DNA of 64,000 bases from Eublepharis macularius (taxonomy: Eukaryota; Chordata; Lepidosauria; Squamata; Eublepharidae). The position numbers and the translations under genes were made by a program. The notes under the pieces are model-generated. The model saw nothing but the letters and a program-made list of their open reading frames with translations, was not told the DNA's origin and ran no database searches. Positions 62,795-64,000 of the stretch are shown one piece after another; position 1 is the first letter of the stretch, and each line of letters starts with the position of its first letter. Location of the stretch: assembly GCF_028583425.1 (NCBI RefSeq), contig NC_072801.1:11180001-11244000 (forward strand), written 5' to 3'.

Positions 62795-64000
62795 TGTCAG
62801 GTTCAGAATGCTGTCTTGTATGCTTTTGCTTAACCGACTCCATATTTAATCCTTTCAGTGTTTAAGTGCTCTCTCCCCAGGTGCAGAGGTTCCCAGGCAG
62901 CTATCTCACAGAAGAGGATTGTTTTGGCTACCGACGTTCCGCCAAGAATCGGCCTTGGGAACTTTCGCTATCCTGACTTCAAAGGGGTTGTTTTGAGAAC
63001 TATGGGGGGAGGTTGGGCCTTCTGTGATCTGTTACTTTGTACCTCATGCTTTGCTAGTCATTGGTAACAATGCATATGTACCAACCTGAATATTGCATTC
63101 AGGCCAGTGGACTATAATGATCTTTTTCTTCATTAAATGCTTTTTGGAAACAATGGACTATTGTCTAATTGCAGAAGGCAGACTGGAGTAAGGATACTAT
63201 CTAGCCACGGTTCTGACATTTTGTTACCAATCACCTTTTCCAATGCCTAAGCCGGATCAGACGGACTCCAAAGCTGTCCCAGTCAGGGATCCTTTGTTTG
63301 ACCCGTATGCCTCTCCCGGCTCTCAAGGTTTGGAATCCATTGAACCTGCACCGAGGGGAGATAGCTTCTCGGTTACAACGATTTATACCCTCGCTCCTAG
63401 CAACGCAGATACGCGGCCTAGAGCTACAGCCGCGCCACTCTTCAGCTTGGCCACCCCGACGCAGTGGGGTGCAAGGCCAAGGGAAACGAGAGAGCGGAGG
63501 GCCAGCACAATGTTTACACAGCTACAGTTGGATAGCCGGGGCAGCTTGGAATCCATACCCGAGCAAACAGGTGGCCGACCGTGGCTGTTTTGGAACAGGA
63601 CGACCAAGCAAACGGAGTGGGAAACGTCCCGCCGAGGCGCCCTGAGTTGGGATTATGCGGAAGTCACCCCGTGGTCGGGGCAACAGGATGTAAGCGAGCA
63701 CCAATGGGTGCAGCTCCAGAGCCGGACGATTGCCATTGACTCAGGGATTTCGGCAATCACTGGTCTGACGAAAGGAGTGTTAGCGGCAAGATCGCAAGAG
63801 GAACAAGGGTTAGAAACACCCTTGCCGTGGCAGCAGACGTTAACCACGGGGCCGCCGCCCGAAACTCTACCGACTTCACAAACGATGGGAGAAGTGGGGT
63901 CTACTGAATTACAGGAGGAGGAACCTACGGATAGAGTACAGCTGTTGGAGAGCAGACTGTTAAGTATGGAAGAAAGTTTGGCGAATGCCGTCCACCTGCT
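62795..64000 (+). mobile_element. LTR retroelement: 5' terminal repeat and start of gag region, cut by the window edge
   Basis: A 424-bp terminal repeat begins TGTCAG (62795) and ends CTGACA (63218). A gag-like coding region follows from about 63,245 and runs to the window edge. It resembles the gag-like remnant at 44.4-45.1 kb, so the two belong to one family. The part inside the window looks less decayed than the other copy. The remainder cannot be judged. The family is not resolved beyond LTR retroelement. Confidence 0.72.

Overview
The window is vertebrate nuclear DNA, most likely from a squamate reptile (lizard or gecko). Two observations support this. The left half carries the conserved vertebrate gene block PDAP1 - BUD31 - PTCD1 - CPSF4 - ATP5MF (human 7q22.1 has the same neighbours), with long introns, GT/AG splice sites and CpG-rich promoters. 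The repeats are a squamate mix: BovB LINE with Sauria-type and 5S-type SINEs that share its tail, CR1 and L2 LINEs, tRNA-Ala SINEs, hAT MITEs, Helitrons, Penelope-like elements and Harbinger. I cannot name the species.

1-35,000, genic half. PDAP1 (minus, 5' four coding exons, continues off the left edge) and BUD31 (plus, complete, 144 aa) share a CpG-rich divergent promoter near 8.9-9.6 kb. BUD31 and PTCD1 (minus, complete coding region in 8 exons, 718 aa) end tail to tail near 14.4-14.9 kb. PTCD1 and CPSF4 (plus, complete, 269 aa) diverge from a second CpG-rich promoter with three ATTGG (inverted CCAAT) boxes near 27.3-27.4 kb. CPSF4 and ATP5MF (minus, complete, 89 aa) are again tail to tail near 32.1-32.7 kb. 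The genes belong to mRNA processing (BUD31, CPSF4), mitochondrial RNA and energy metabolism (PTCD1, ATP5MF) and a casein-kinase-substrate phosphoprotein (PDAP1). They are housekeeping genes, linked by position rather than by one pathway.

35,000-64,000, repeat-rich half. I see no host gene. It holds a foldback retroelement family, an unclassified repeat array in both orientations, several hAT MITEs with intact 8-bp target duplications, and a direct segmental duplication (39.0-42.3 kb and 59.4-61.5 kb). It also holds a Helitron, two LTR-retroelement fossils, a Penelope-like element whose 825-bp arms flank an open RT/GIY-YIG frame, and a Harbinger-type region with a transposase and two facing Myb/SANT-type genes.

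The most unusual signals are two very large, apparently perfect palindromes (511-bp arms inside a PTCD1 intron; 825-bp arms around the Penelope-like element), hammerhead-ribozyme-like folds in several of these retroelements, paired filled and empty insertion sites in the two duplicate copies that order the insertions in time, and a phase-consistent spliced Myb-type gene of unknown identity at 53.2-55.4 kb. All alignments were made by eye.
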